Source of the DNA: Acidimicrobiales bacterium
GTDB taxonomy: Bacteria; Actinomycetota; Acidimicrobiia; Acidimicrobiales; RAAP-2
Reading direction: 5' to 3'
Assembly: GCA_015478655.1 (NCBI GenBank)
Contig: JADMIJ010000005.1
Span: forward strand, 35,188-99,187
DNA length: 64,000 nt
A program made the position numbers and the translations under genes. Of this stretch, positions 34,138 through 42,683 are shown piece by piece (the stretch's first letter is position 1; the number at the start of each line of letters is the position of its first letter). The notes under the pieces were generated by a model. The model had not been told where the DNA came from. It worked only from the letters and a program-made list of their open reading frames with translations, and did no database searches.

Positions 34138-35439
34138 TCAGTCGCGCCCCTCGACCGGGGACTTCGCCCCGATGGAGGACAGATCGAGGGCCACGGGGCC
34201 CTTGGGCCGGTCATCTCCTCCTGTCGAACGGGTCATGAGCGAAAGGTCGACGTCTGTGGCCTCGGCCCGCAGGGCCTCGACCGTGCAGCGCTCGCGTGGC
34301 CGGATGGAGAACGGGTCGTAGGCGAAGATGCGCATGGCGTTGAGGTGGGTGATCTTGTCGATCTCGTCGTCGGGCACATCGGCCAGGTACTTCATGGCGG
34401 ACTCGGGGGCGTGCGGCCAGGTCGAGTCGGAGTGCGGGTAGTCGCACTCCCAGGTGATGTTGTCGAGGTTCAGATAGCGGCGGTTGTCCACCCCGAAGGC
34501 GTCATCGATGAAACAGGTGACGATCCGTTCCTTGAACAGTTGGCTGGGAAGGAGATCGCCGAAGTCCTGACCCGTCCAGGCGCGGTGGTGTTCGTAGACG
34601 TAGTCCACGCGCTCGAGCAGATAGGGGATCCAACCGATGCCCCCTTCGGACAGGGCGATCCGCAGATCGGGGAACTTGCGGAGCACCGGTGACCACAGCA
34701 GGTCGGCAGCGGCCTGCACCACGTTCATGGGCTGCAGGGAGATCATCACGTCGATGGGCGCCTCCACCGACGTGACCACCAGCTGGGACGACGAGCCGAT
34801 GTGCAGGCAGACGACGGTCCCCTCGTCGGCGCACGCCTGCCAGAACGGGTCCCAGTGATCGGAGTGGAAGCTCGGCCATCCCAGCTTCTCCGGATTCTCC
34901 GAGAACGTCACCGCGTGGCATCCCTTGGCCGCCACCCGGCGGACCTCGTCGGCCGCCAGTGCCGGATCCCACAGCACCGGCAGGGACAGCGGGATGAACC
35001 GGCCCGGTTCGGCCCCGCACCAGCCTTCGATGTGCCAGTCGTTGTAGGCGCGGATCATGGCCAGGGCCACGTCCTTGTCTGCGGTGCGGGCGAAGAGCTG
35101 GCCGCAGAACTGCGGGAATGAGGGAAAGCACATCGACCCGAGCACGCCGTTGGCATTCATGTCGCGGACCCGCTCGTGGACGTCGAAGCACCCTGGCCGC
35201 ATCTGGTCGAGCGAGGTCGGCTCGATGCCGTACTCCTCGGGCGGGCGACCGACCACAGCGTTGAGCCCGATGTTGGGGATCTCGCTTCCGTCGTAGCGCC
35301 AGACGTCCGTGCCGTCCGGCTTGCGCTCCAGCTTGGGTGCGAGGTCCTGGTACCTGGCCGGCAGCCGCCCCTCGAACATCTCGGGTGGCTCGACGATGTG
35401 ATCGTCCACGCTCACGAGAATCAGGTCCTCGGCCCGCAT
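34138..35439 (-). CDS. amidohydrolase family protein (ACMSD-like)
   Basis: A 433-residue TIM-barrel hydrolase or decarboxylase of the amidohydrolase 2 type. The metal motif is relaxed, SVDDHIVEPPEMF. LHIGSSSQLV, LSEGGIGWIPYLLERVDYVYEHHRAW and the final ECDYPHSDSTWPHA are characteristic of the large actinobacterial group related to aminocarboxymuconate-semialdehyde decarboxylase. The start sits six bases after AGGAGG; an ATG immediately touching that sequence is too close. The reaction is unknown, with C-C hydrolysis or decarboxylation possible. Operator site 6 lies 58 bases upstream. Confidence 0.86.
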   Translation of the reverse strand: MRAEDLILVSVDDHIVEPPEMFEGRLPARYQDLAPKLERKPDGTDVWRYDGSEIPNIGLNAVVGRPPEEYGIEPTSLDQMRPGCFDVHERVRDMNANGVLGSMCFPSFPQFCGQLFARTADKDVALAMIRAYNDWHIEGWCGAEPGRFIPLSLPVLWDPALAADEVRRVAAKGCHAVTFSENPEKLGWPSFHSDHWDPFWQACADEGTVVCLHIGSSSQLVVTSVEAPIDVMISLQPMNVVQAAADLLWSPVLRKFPDLRIALSEGGIGWIPYLLERVDYVYEHHRAWTGQDFGDLLPSQLFKERIVTCFIDDAFGVDNRRYLNLDNITWECDYPHSDSTWPHAPESAMKYLADVPDDEIDKITHLNAMRIFAYDPFSIRPRERCTVEALRAEATDVDLSLMTRSTGGDDRPKGPVALDLSSIGAKSPVEGRD

Positions 35440-35496
35440 CGGCATCCTCCTGGTTGTGCCCGCCCTGGCTGTGCCTGGCTTCCCGACCTGGCAGCC

Positions 35497-35510
35497 TGAC
35501 GCCCGTGTCA
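35497..35510. promoter_or_regulatory. palindromic operator TGAC-N6-GTCA (site 6)
   Basis: TGACGCCCGTGTCA, flanked by C and T. On the minus strand a TATGAC hexamer overlaps its edge (35507-35512) and could be the -10 of the amidohydrolase operon. Confidence 0.6.
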
Positions 35511-35584
35511 TAGAGACTAGCTACAGATGGACGGGGGGGTGGGCGGCCAGAGCAAGGCGGTCGGGCCGACACAATTGCACCCAT

Positions 35585-37165
35585 TCAGAGGCGGGCGGTG
35601 TTGGTGCCGTTCCCGTCGGTGGTGAGGTTCACGAGGCGCCCGATCAACTCGTCGGACTCGGCTTGGCGCAGTGCGTCTGGATCAGTCAATCGTGCATAGC
35701 ACCGGGCTCCGATCTCTGCGGTGCCAGAGCCCCGATCCTTGGGAGCGCCGTTCCCCGGTGGTGGGGCGAGATCACAGATCAACGCCGCCCACTCGGGCTC
35801 GCCGTCCCGTCCGTGGATCACGGAGTAGGTGGCCACGGTGGCCGGCCCTTCGAAGGTATCGACAATCGGGGTCTGGGCCGTCGTCCCCCGCGCTGCCACC
35901 GCGGCATCGTCGGGGGGGACGAGGATCCCGGGGGTGGTGGAATAGGTGGCGAAGACGTGCTTGTGCATGTGCATCCCGACCCCGGAGACCATACCCAGCG
36001 AGCCCGGGTCGGACCTCAGGACCTCGACCATGGTGGCCAACGCGTGGGTCAGATAGTTGCTTCCGGGCCCTCCGTGGTAGGCCAAGCCCCCGGTGACCGA
36101 GACCGACTGCTCCGGTGCCGTGCCCGGGACCGCGCTGCGGGCCGTCGCCGGGTCGATACCCAGGGCGTCGAGGGCGAACCCGATCGAACTGGCGAAGCAC
36201 GAGTACAGATCGAAGTGGGCGATGTCGTCCACCTCGGCCCCGGCGCCCCGCAGCGCCGCGCTGCTGGCTGCTTCCATGGCCCCGGACCGCCAGAGGTCGG
36301 TCCGCCGGGCCAGGGCCGGTGGATCCTCGGCGTAGCCCCATCCCCGCAGGTACACCCGTCGGTCAGCCGGCACCCCCAGGGAGTCGGCGGTGGCATCGCT
36401 GGCCACCAGCACGGCTGCCGCCATGTCCACGTCCATGATGGCGGTCATCAACTTGGAGTAGGGATAGCCGACCATCCGGTTCTGGCCGGTCGGGCCGATG
36501 ACCTCTTCGACGGTGCGCGGCACCGGGAACCAGGCATGAGGATTGGCTGCAGCCACCGCCGTCAGGGGCGAGAGGAGCTCGCCCAGGCGATGGCGGTACT
36601 CGTCCAGGCCGGCGCCCAGGTGGGCCCGATGGGCGTTCTCGAACAGTGCGAAGGTGAGCCAAGCCTCGAAGATGCTGTGAGCCACCTCGCCCGGCTCGAA
36701 CGGGGTGTCGAAGGGAAAGCGGCGCTTCTTCTCCGGCGGGTGGCTCCAGGCCGGCTTGCGCCCCTCCTTCTTCAGCCTCCTGGTGGTAGCCAGAGCCTCG
36801 CCCCCGACCACCAGGGCCAGGTCGAGGTCGCCGGCCACGATGTCCCGGGCGGCACTGGAGACGAGCGACTGGGGGACGTTTCCCCCGATCCCCGAATAGT
36901 GCAGGGTCCGCGGATGGACGCCCAGCCGCTCGGCCAGCCTGGCCGGCGCATCGTCGTACTGCCAGGCCTGGCAGTAGACGACGTCGATCCGTTGGACGCC
37001 TTGTATGGCCCCGGGCCTGCCGGTGTCGGCATCGGCCAACCGGGCGACCGACTCCCACATCTCCAGCGGCTCGGGTGCCCCGTCGGGCCCGCACTCCTCA
37101 GGCCGCCAGGTCCGTCGGCCAACGCCGATCAGGCATGGAGCGCGACCGTCACCGCGGGGAGGCAC
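35585..37165 (-). CDS. thiolase-like acetyl-CoA acetyltransferase (SCP-x type, with C-terminal domain)
   Basis: A 526-residue thiolase-superfamily protein. The N-terminal CLIGVGRRT, HYSGIGGNVPQSLVSSAARD and LVVGGEALATTRRLKKEGR are typical of the large actinobacterial type I group, and VTGGLAYHGGPGSNYLTHALATMVEVLR holds the conserved His/Gly loop. The C-terminal 100 residues form the added OB-like domain of this group (TPIVDTFEGPATVATYSVIHGRDGEP). It may cleave 3-ketoacyl-CoA or act as an aldolase. Start GTG, twelve bases after the stop of the acyl-CoA dehydrogenase gene on the same strand. Confidence 0.85.
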   Translation of the reverse strand: MPPRGDGRAPCLIGVGRRTWRPEECGPDGAPEPLEMWESVARLADADTGRPGAIQGVQRIDVVYCQAWQYDDAPARLAERLGVHPRTLHYSGIGGNVPQSLVSSAARDIVAGDLDLALVVGGEALATTRRLKKEGRKPAWSHPPEKKRRFPFDTPFEPGEVAHSIFEAWLTFALFENAHRAHLGAGLDEYRHRLGELLSPLTAVAAANPHAWFPVPRTVEEVIGPTGQNRMVGYPYSKLMTAIMDVDMAAAVLVASDATADSLGVPADRRVYLRGWGYAEDPPALARRTDLWRSGAMEAASSAALRGAGAEVDDIAHFDLYSCFASSIGFALDALGIDPATARSAVPGTAPEQSVSVTGGLAYHGGPGSNYLTHALATMVEVLRSDPGSLGMVSGVGMHMHKHVFATYSTTPGILVPPDDAAVAARGTTAQTPIVDTFEGPATVATYSVIHGRDGEPEWAALICDLAPPPGNGAPKDRGSGTAEIGARCYARLTDPDALRQAESDELIGRLVNLTTDGNGTNTARL

Positions 37166-37177
37166 GGCCCCGACCGG

Positions 37178-38386
37178 TCAGGACAGCCGGGTCTGACCGG
37201 GCAGCTTCACAGCCCGGTCGGCGATGATGTTCTTCTGGACCTCCGTCGACCCGCCACCGATGGTCGTGTACCGCTGGAACGAGTACAGGCGGGTCCACTT
37301 GCCCCGGTCGACGGCGTCCGGGCCGCCCCGGGCCAGGAGTCCGACCGGTCCGAGCAGATCCACGGCCAGCTCGGCCAGGGTCTGGGCCAGCATCGAGTAC
37401 TGGAGCTTGGAGAAGGGGACCTCGGGCCAGTTCTTCTCGCCCCGCATGACCTTGCTGAGCGCCCGGTACACCAACAGCCGGGTCAGCTCGATCTCCGTCC
37501 AGGCCCGAGCCAGCCGATCGGCGATACCCGGATCGGCCAGTGCATCGGGGTTGACCGCCCGGGCCGCCTCGATCATGGCCCGGAGGTCGGCCGCCAGGCC
37601 GGTGATCTGGCCGGCGATGCCGACCCGCTCGTGGCCGAGGGTGCCCATGGCCACCATCCAGCCCTCGCCCTCGCCTCCCAGGCGGTCGCCGACCGGCACG
37701 TGGACGTCCCGGAAGTAGACCTCGTTGAACATCTCGTCGCCCGACATGTCCCGAATGGGACGGCGCTCGACGCCCGGTGACTCGAGGTCGACGATGAAGG
37801 CGGTGATGCCTTCATGCTTGGCCCCGCGCTCGATGGCGGTGGGATCCGTACGGAACAGGAAGAGGCCCCACTTGGCCAGGTGTGCGGTCGAGATCCAGAT
37901 CTTCTGCCCGTTGACCACGTAGTGGTCGCCGTCGAGGATGGCCATGGTGCGGAGGTTGGCCAGGTCGTTTCCGGCATCGGGCTCCGAGAACCCCTGGCAC
38001 CAGTGATCGTCGGCGTTGATGATCGAGGGGAGCCAGCGGTTCTTCTGCTCCTCGGTTCCCCACTGGATGAGCATGGGTCCGATCTGCCAGATGCCGTTGG
38101 CGTTGAACACCCCCGGCGTCCGGTACTCGGCCATGATCTCGGAATACAGCAGGCGTTGGACGGGTGTCGTCTCGCGGCCGCCCCACTCCGTCGGCCAGTG
38201 GACGGCGGCCCAGCCCCCGTCGTTCAGGACCCCTTGCCACGCCTTGCGGCGCGATTGGGACGGGACGCCGAGGTTTCGCTGGTCTTCGTCCTCCGTCTCC
38301 GTCAGGAACTTCTCGAGGTTCTCGTCGAGCCAACCCCGGAGCTCGACGCCGAAGGCCTCGTCTTCGGCGGTCAGGGAGAAATCCAC
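37178..38386 (-). CDS. acyl-CoA dehydrogenase, large-subunit type
   Basis: A 402-residue flavoenzyme of the large-subunit kind found in heteromeric (alpha2beta2) actinobacterial acyl-CoA dehydrogenases. FSEPDAGNDLANLRT, VNGQKIWIST, MFNEVYFRDVHVP and IGGGSTEVQKNIIADR are the standard blocks; the small-subunit motif RxxFGxP is missing. It should work with a small subunit, possibly the one encoded at 39547. Start GTG. It lies 30 bases downstream of the EamA permease gene and twelve upstream of the thiolase-like gene. Confidence 0.88.
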   Translation of the reverse strand: MDFSLTAEDEAFGVELRGWLDENLEKFLTETEDEDQRNLGVPSQSRRKAWQGVLNDGGWAAVHWPTEWGGRETTPVQRLLYSEIMAEYRTPGVFNANGIWQIGPMLIQWGTEEQKNRWLPSIINADDHWCQGFSEPDAGNDLANLRTMAILDGDHYVVNGQKIWISTAHLAKWGLFLFRTDPTAIERGAKHEGITAFIVDLESPGVERRPIRDMSGDEMFNEVYFRDVHVPVGDRLGGEGEGWMVAMGTLGHERVGIAGQITGLAADLRAMIEAARAVNPDALADPGIADRLARAWTEIELTRLLVYRALSKVMRGEKNWPEVPFSKLQYSMLAQTLAELAVDLLGPVGLLARGGPDAVDRGKWTRLYSFQRYTTIGGGSTEVQKNIIADRAVKLPGQTRLS

Positions 38387-38416
38387 GGACGTGAGTGTAG
38401 CGAACGCCTCCGCCGC

Positions 38417-39361
38417 TCAGGGGGTGAGCCCCGGCGGTACTGCCTCCGGGTGCGCCGTCGGCACGCGATGAGCGTGCAGTCGCGGAGTCAGGAGGTCGCC
38501 GGCCGGCCCCTCGTCGCCCTTCAACATGGACACCGCCGCGGAGTTCGAGAGCACGAAGCCGCCCACGATCAGGAAGAGGAGCGAAACGGCTTCGAGGGGC
38601 CCGCGCGCGCCATTGGTCTGGAGGTTGTCACCGAACAGCGTGATGCCGATGACGATGCTCACCAGAGGGTCGACCAGCACCAGGGCGGCCTGGGAGGCAC
38701 CGATCGGCCCGGCGTGGAATGCATTCTGCGTCAGGAAGACAGAAACGGCCCCGAAGACGCACAGGGCGTAGGTCTCCCAGTGCGAGAAGATGCTCGTCCA
38801 ATCCATGGCCACGAAGTGGGAGACCACCTTGGTCAAGGACGCCGTGAAGGCGTAGCCGATGGCCGATGCAGCTCCGAACATGGCGGCGCGCCACCACCGC
38901 GGGCCCCGGAGGGCGAGCATCACAGTCACGGCCATGCCCGCCGTGCACGAGGCCCCGACGATCACCCATCCGACCGTCCCCGGCACCCCGTCCCCTCCGG
39001 TCGGCGCCGAGAAGGCCAGGAACCCGGACAGGCCCGCCGAAGCCAGCAATACACCCAACCACTCGCGTGGCCCGGACCGGTAGCCGAACCAGGTCGAGAG
39101 GATGAACACCAGGAACAGGAGCTCGGTCACCATGATGGGCTGGACCTCGGTGAGGTCGCCGAAATGGAGAGCCAGCGCCTGGAACAGAAAGGCGGCGATC
39201 ATGAAGGCGAACCCGGCCAACCACACCCCGCGCCGCACGGCATGGGCCAACAGGCTCAGTCTGAGGGTGTCGTCCTCCTTGGCGTCCTCCACGCCCATGC
39301 GCTGGAGGACGCTCACCAGTGCGTTGGAGAGTGCGCCTGCGAGTGCGAACAGATAGACCAT
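38417..39361 (-). CDS. EamA/DMT family transporter
   Basis: A 314-residue membrane protein with nine or ten hydrophobic segments arranged as two EamA repeats, beginning VYLFALAGALSNALVSVLQRMG and ending with a polar tail of about 45 residues. LTEVQPIMVTELLFLVFILS and GPIGASQAALVLVDPLVSIVIG are the paired family motifs. Drug/metabolite exporters of this kind move small metabolites; the substrate is unknown. A TACACT hexamer (39374-39379, minus strand) twelve bases before the ATG gives a nearly leaderless promoter for the operon with the dehydrogenase and thiolase genes. Confidence 0.85.
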   Translation of the reverse strand: MVYLFALAGALSNALVSVLQRMGVEDAKEDDTLRLSLLAHAVRRGVWLAGFAFMIAAFLFQALALHFGDLTEVQPIMVTELLFLVFILSTWFGYRSGPREWLGVLLASAGLSGFLAFSAPTGGDGVPGTVGWVIVGASCTAGMAVTVMLALRGPRWWRAAMFGAASAIGYAFTASLTKVVSHFVAMDWTSIFSHWETYALCVFGAVSVFLTQNAFHAGPIGASQAALVLVDPLVSIVIGITLFGDNLQTNGARGPLEAVSLLFLIVGGFVLSNSAAVSMLKGDEGPAGDLLTPRLHAHRVPTAHPEAVPPGLTP

Positions 39362-39464
39362 GGCAGTTCGGCCAGTGTACGGGGGGCGGCCTCCGGACAG
39401 GGCGTCCGGGCCGCCGACGCCACGGCGGTGACCCTCCCGTGCGTGTCCGGGGTCGGGTCTACAC

Positions 39465-39478
39465 TGACGTGCCCGTCA
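39465..39478. promoter_or_regulatory. palindromic operator TGAC-N6-GTCA (site 7)
   Basis: TGACGTGCCCGTCA, flanked by C and G, so that the arms extend to CTGACG/CGTCAG. A TACACT hexamer (39460-39465) overlaps its left edge and would be the -10 for the plus-strand acyl-CoA dehydrogenase. It is 86 bases upstream of the EamA -10. Confidence 0.6.
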
Positions 39479-39546
39479 GGGTGGCGTCGCCTCCGCGGTG
39501 CCGATTGTGATCACCGACCATGGGGGAAGGCGAGGCCACGCAGCGC

Positions 39547-40641
39547 ATGGACTTCACGTACGACACCGAACAGGAGGCGCTCCGCGACGTGGCCAGGCAG
39601 GCCATGGACCGCGAGATCGGAAGCTCGCTGGTGCGCCAGATGGCCGATGATCCGGACGGCGTGGACGCCGGCCTGTGGGCCAAGCTGGTCGATCTGGGCT
39701 GGACCAGTCTGGTCGTCCCCGAGGGGGCGGGCGGGGCGGGGGCCGGACTGGCCGAGCTGTGCATCGTCCTCTACGAGACCGGGCGGGTCCCGTTGCCGGG
39801 GCCGTTCTTCTCCTCGGCGGTGTTCGCCACCCTGGCCGCCCGCGCCCTCGGGGCCGACGACGTGCTGGCCGACCTCGCGGCCGGACGGACTCGAGGGACG
39901 GTGGCCCTGCACGAGTCCGGCCACGGCGACCCGCTGGAGACGGTGCGGACCCGCGCCCGCCGGAAGGGGGCCGGTTGGGTCCTGGACGGGCTGAAGCCAC
40001 TGGTGCTGGACGGCCACACCGCGGACTGGGTCATCGTCGTCGCCGGCACCGAGCAGGGTCAGCGCTCCTTCCTGGTCGAGCATCCCAACGGCGAGCCGGT
40101 CCCGGCTCTCGACCCGCTCCGCAAGGTGGCGCGCCTCGAACTACATGATCGTCCGTGCCTACCCATCGGGCCGGGAGGGAGCCAGACCTCGATCTGGCGC
40201 CGCGTCATGGACGACACGGCAGTGGCTCTGTCGTCGGAGACACTGGGAACGGCAGACCGGGCGTTGGAGTTGGCCATCGGCTACACCAGAGAGCGGGTGG
40301 TCTTCGATCGGCCGGTGGCGTCGTTCCAGGTGGTCAAGCACAAGATCGTCGACATGTTCCACCAGATCGAGATGGCCAGGGTGGCGGTCCAGTTCGCCGC
40401 CTGGGCGTCCGACGCCGAGGATCCCCGTCGCCAGCGGGCGGCGGCCATGGCCGCGGGCTACACCACCGAGGCGGCGGTGAAGGTGACCGGGGAGGACATC
40501 CAGCTCCACGGGGGAGTGGGCTTCACCTGGGCGTCCGACGCCCACTTCCTCTTCAAGCGGGCCAAGCAGAACGACGTGCTGCTCGGTGGTCACGCCACCC
40601 ACCGCAAGCGGTTGGCGGCGATGTTGGTGGACGCGGACTGA
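39547..40641 (+). CDS. acyl-CoA dehydrogenase, small-subunit type
   Basis: A 364-residue flavoenzyme subunit. MDFTYDTEQEALRDVARQ is the usual opening, which is why I prefer this ATG to one nine codons upstream. RVVFDRPVASFQVVKHKIVDM and LHGGVGFTWASDAHFLFKRA are the small-subunit C-terminal motifs; the FSEPxxGSD block of large subunits is absent. It probably pairs with the large subunit encoded at 37178 on the other strand. Operator site 7 overlaps its promoter. Confidence 0.88.
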   Translation: MDFTYDTEQEALRDVARQAMDREIGSSLVRQMADDPDGVDAGLWAKLVDLGWTSLVVPEGAGGAGAGLAELCIVLYETGRVPLPGPFFSSAVFATLAARALGADDVLADLAAGRTRGTVALHESGHGDPLETVRTRARRKGAGWVLDGLKPLVLDGHTADWVIVVAGTEQGQRSFLVEHPNGEPVPALDPLRKVARLELHDRPCLPIGPGGSQTSIWRRVMDDTAVALSSETLGTADRALELAIGYTRERVVFDRPVASFQVVKHKIVDMFHQIEMARVAVQFAAWASDAEDPRRQRAAAMAAGYTTEAAVKVTGEDIQLHGGVGFTWASDAHFLFKRAKQNDVLLGGHATHRKRLAAMLVDAD

Positions 40642-40651
40642 CGGCTCGGAA

Positions 40652-40667
40652 CGCCGGCGTCCCGGCG
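40652..40667. terminator. candidate bidirectional hairpin
   Basis: CGCCGG-CGTC-CCGGCG forms a six-pair stem in the 36-base gap between the convergent dehydrogenase and amine oxidase genes. No U-tract is present. Confidence 0.4.
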
Positions 40668-40677
40668 GGGCGCGGGC

Positions 40678-42594
40678 TCAGTGGCAGGCGTCGGCCGGGG
40701 GAGGGACGTCGAGGGCGGGGTTGGCTTCGAAGAATCCCACCGGGATGAGGTGGAACCCGCAGTACTCGACGGGCATCACCGGCCAGTCCTCGGGCCGGGG
40801 GATGTGGGTCACGCCGAAGGTGTGCCAGGCCACGATGTCGGTATCGGTCAAGGGACGGTCCTGCGATGTCCAACGAGGCAGCCCGTCGCCCCCGGCGTGC
40901 TGGTTGGGATAGTCCCCGGCCCCTCGGCGCTCGGATGCGGAGAACGGCGTCACCCAGAGGTTGTGGCGGGCGAAGCCTGCCCGTCGGCCCACACTGGACT
41001 CGGGGTGGGCCAGCAGGGTGGGCGTGGATGACGGAAGCAGCTTGTAGGCGACGGGTTCGCCCAGCCGATTGCGGACACCGGGGTTGACGAACTTCCAGAA
41101 GCGGCCGGAGGTCGGGTCGATGTCGCGCCGGGCCTCGAGCTCGGAGTCGAGTCTCCGGGCCACCGGCACGAATCCGTTGGACCACGGATTGTCATCCCCG
41201 GGCGGGAGTGGCTCGGTGGAGACCTCGAACACCTCGTTGAGGGGCCCGTCGACTTCCACATCGAGCCGGGCGCAGAACAGGTGTTGGTGCACCGGCGCGG
41301 CCAGTCCCGGGGCGATGGCCGGTGCGAAGGGGGAGCGCTCACCGGGAGCCATGGCCTGCGTCGAGAGGATGCCGGTCAGCTTCACCTCGAGTTGGATGCT
41401 GCCGTCGAGGTAGAAGTACCAGTAGAAGCCGTACTCGTAGTTCCCCACGGTCGAGATGGAGGAGACCACCAGACGCCGTGACCTCCGCACCTCGGTGCGC
41501 CCGATGCGTTGGTCCTGGTGCTTCCAGAGGATGCCGTAGTCCTCCTCATGGATGCACACTGCGTTCTCGACCACGTACGGCTCCCCGCGCTCGGTGGCGA
41601 AAGTGGCGTCGAGATAGGACACTTCTCCGAGGCAGTCGCAGCCGAGGGCGAGGGAGTTGACCATCCGTCCGAGGCCCCACTCGCCGGCATCGAAGGCGTT
41701 CTTCCATCCGTGGAGTGGGCCTGGATCGCCGTAGGGTACGACCATCTCGGTGATCGAGGCCCGGTTCAGGACCGGTCGCACCCGGTCTCCGTCGAGGTAG
41801 CCGACGGTGTGGAGGACCAAGCCGTCGTTGGGATCCATCGACACCCGCAGGGACCAGCGCTGCCAGCGGATCAGGTTGGACTCGATGGTGTAGCTGGGCC
41901 CCTCGGGCTGCACGATCTCGAGGGGCCGCAGGTCGTCTCGCAACGGCTGGTGGTCCTCGGCAAAGTAGCCGCCGGTCTCGACGGGGAGGGGGACGATCCC
42001 GTAGTCGAGGACCTCGAGAACCTCGCCGCTTCCGCCGTCGACGGTGGCGATCACCCCTTCGATGGGCCGGGCGTAGCCGTTGTCGGTGGGGTCCTCGCGG
42101 TAATAGGACAGGCACCGGGTAATGCGGCGGTTCTCCTCGATCGCCCGTCCGAAGTTACCGGTGGGCCACGGATCGATCTGGACCTTTTCGAAGTCGGTGA
42201 TGCCCCTCCGTCGCATGGCCGCTTGCCAGTCCGGATCCTCTCCCAGGGCCACGATCGAGCGAAGCGAATCGTCGAACAGGAGGGCAGGGCGGACATCGTG
42301 CCGCTCCACCCATGACACCAGCTCCTGGGCGGGAACGGCGACCACTGCCTCGATGACGGTGCTGTCGGTGCCGGGCACGATGATGAGTCGGACCAGGCGT
42401 TGGACCGGGTCGCCCGGGCGGTGGGCGGCCACCACTTCTTTGGAAGGGGGCTCGAGCGTGATGGTGGCGAACCGGGCCCGCTTGTCGAGTCGACCGTCCT
42501 CCACCACCGTCGCCACCGACGCTCGTATCTCCTCCGCGGTCAGGGGCTCGAGGGGGTGGACGGCGGTACCCACTGCTCCGGCCAGCTCAGTCAT
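40678..42594 (-). CDS. copper-containing primary amine oxidase
   Basis: A 638-residue copper amine oxidase that converts primary amines to aldehydes, ammonia and hydrogen peroxide. The cofactor motif NYEY is at 385-388, so Tyr386 becomes topaquinone. The catalytic base is Asp302 in AFDAGEWG. Copper ligands are His436 and His438 (HQH) and His597 in THIPRPEDWPVMP. No signal peptide is seen, as in Arthrobacter-type enzymes. Neighbours do not suggest a specific amine. It is convergent with the dehydrogenase gene and divergent from an acyl-CoA synthetase gene. Confidence 0.95.
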   Translation of the reverse strand: MTELAGAVGTAVHPLEPLTAEEIRASVATVVEDGRLDKRARFATITLEPPSKEVVAAHRPGDPVQRLVRLIIVPGTDSTVIEAVVAVPAQELVSWVERHDVRPALLFDDSLRSIVALGEDPDWQAAMRRRGITDFEKVQIDPWPTGNFGRAIEENRRITRCLSYYREDPTDNGYARPIEGVIATVDGGSGEVLEVLDYGIVPLPVETGGYFAEDHQPLRDDLRPLEIVQPEGPSYTIESNLIRWQRWSLRVSMDPNDGLVLHTVGYLDGDRVRPVLNRASITEMVVPYGDPGPLHGWKNAFDAGEWGLGRMVNSLALGCDCLGEVSYLDATFATERGEPYVVENAVCIHEEDYGILWKHQDQRIGRTEVRRSRRLVVSSISTVGNYEYGFYWYFYLDGSIQLEVKLTGILSTQAMAPGERSPFAPAIAPGLAAPVHQHLFCARLDVEVDGPLNEVFEVSTEPLPPGDDNPWSNGFVPVARRLDSELEARRDIDPTSGRFWKFVNPGVRNRLGEPVAYKLLPSSTPTLLAHPESSVGRRAGFARHNLWVTPFSASERRGAGDYPNQHAGGDGLPRWTSQDRPLTDTDIVAWHTFGVTHIPRPEDWPVMPVEYCGFHLIPVGFFEANPALDVPPPADACH

Positions 42595-42669
42595 GGCTGC
42601 AACCGTACCGGACCGGTGGGCCCCCGATCCGTGGTGCCGCGCTCCGTGCGCATGTGAGCTTGGCGGCGC

Positions 42670-42675
42670 TAGCGT
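42670..42675 (+). promoter_or_regulatory. -10 element TAGCGT near the start codon
   Basis: TAGCGT ends eight bases before the ATG of the acyl-CoA synthetase gene and no Shine-Dalgarno sequence lies between, so the message would be leaderless or nearly so. Confidence 0.4.
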
Positions 42676-42683
42676 CGCCGACC

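Noticed and set aside
35456..37780. A 774-codon open frame on the plus strand
   Set aside because: It is antisense to the thiolase-like gene and the start of a dehydrogenase gene, and its protein is low-complexity Gly/Arg/Asp/His-rich. A shadow frame typical of high-GC DNA.
37814..39994. A 726-codon open frame on the plus strand
   Set aside because: Antisense to a dehydrogenase gene and the EamA gene and then out of frame over the small-subunit dehydrogenase gene; no family features.
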